From contig CAJQUW010013623.1 of the NCBI GenBank assembly GCA_907163375.1, positions 310,001 through 374,000 of the forward strand: 64,000 bases of DNA. The letters are read 5' to 3'. Under the pieces are notes generated by a model. The model was not told the DNA's origin. It did no database searches and saw only the letters and a list, made by a program, of their open reading frames with translations. Position numbers and translations under genes: made by a program. Positions 63,973 to 64,000 of the stretch are shown here, one piece after another (position 1 is the first letter of the stretch; each line of letters begins with the position of its first letter). The DNA is from Prostheceraeus crozeri (lineage: Eukaryota; Platyhelminthes; Polycladida; Euryleptidae).

Positions 63973-64000
63973 ATGTCGCAAGCGAAAAGTAATATTAATA
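63973..64000 (+). CDS. start of a further Polinton 2 gene, cut by window edge
   Basis: ATG preceded by TAAAAATG, reading MSQAKSNIN and running off the window. Only nine codons are visible; position after the capsid gene would suit a protease, integrase or another structural gene. Confidence 0.45.

Larger units (their letters stand above)
50696..64000 (+). mobile_element. Polinton/Maverick-type element 2 (fossil, runs off the right edge)
   Basis: An AT-rich block with virus-like genes on both strands: membrane-hairpin protein, coiled-coil protein, penton-like protein, packaging ATPase, protein-primed PolB, an unknown protein, a fibre-like protein, a core-like protein and a capsid protein, with a further gene starting at 63973. 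The protein style resembles Polintons or adintovirus-like elements of cnidarians and other marine animals, unlike element 1. No protease or RVE integrase is visible, but the right end is outside the window. About four or five breaks; several genes read whole. The left limit is placed after the recombinase gene and is uncertain. Confidence 0.85.

Overview
The window looks like a transposon-filled stretch of an invertebrate animal genome, probably arthropod or another marine invertebrate; the species cannot be fixed from sequence alone. Evidence is the mix of eukaryotic DNA transposons (piggyBac, mariner, hAT, pogo/Tigger), a Gypsy LTR retrotransposon fossil and two Maverick/Polinton-type elements, lying in AT-rich DNA full of short repeats. 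I found no convincing host gene, no rRNA or tRNA gene and no CRISPR array.

Layout. 1-1664: 3' part of a decayed piggyBac element ending at a TTAA site. 3911-5311: two inverted copies of one long-TIR MITE. 6891-7009: a small hAT MITE with an 8-bp target duplication. 8123-9932: a complete-looking mariner (DD34D) with 194-bp terminal repeats. 10230-10358: a perfect 54-bp hairpin. 12080-13287 and 43676-46396: two copies of an unassigned family with CAGACCACCC ends. 14870-17690: a hAT-type element with a perfect 8-bp target duplication, carrying a Tc1/mariner-like transposase relic and a 21-bp minisatellite, inserted into LINE-like DNA.

21588-32330: Polinton 1, an arthropod-style element. Seen are penton-like, double-jelly-roll capsid, Ulp1-type protease, packaging ATPase, RVE integrase with chromodomain, a basic core-like protein and a pVI-like protein. 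Accessory genes are a PD-(D/E)xK nuclease, a membrane glycoprotein and an IAP-like RING protein. No DNA polymerase is visible. It is a fossil with roughly six breaks, though several genes read whole. 33500-36145: ~322-bp tandem repeats in opposite orientations around a Gypsy fossil. 38986-41287: a decayed pogo/Tigger element with a PHD finger.

49781-64000: a tyrosine recombinase gene, repeat-rich DNA, then Polinton 2, which runs off the right edge. It is much more AT-rich and unrelated in gene order. It has a membrane-hairpin protein, a coiled-coil protein, penton-like protein, ATPase, protein-primed PolB with HNH-like and zinc-finger parts, an unknown 431-residue protein, a tail-fibre-like coiled coil, a core-like protein and a capsid protein. 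It has about four or five breaks. Almost every gene start carries TAAAAA(A)ATG. GC-rich double-hairpin palindromes are scattered through it, several of them in frame inside genes. This is the most unusual signal in the window.

Within each Polinton the genes make up a virus-like particle kit: capsid, penton, protease and ATPase for assembly, integrase or recombinase for insertion, and PolB (element 2 only) for copying. The RING, glycoprotein, nuclease and fibre genes look like host-interaction accessories. Those roles are inferred from family knowledge.
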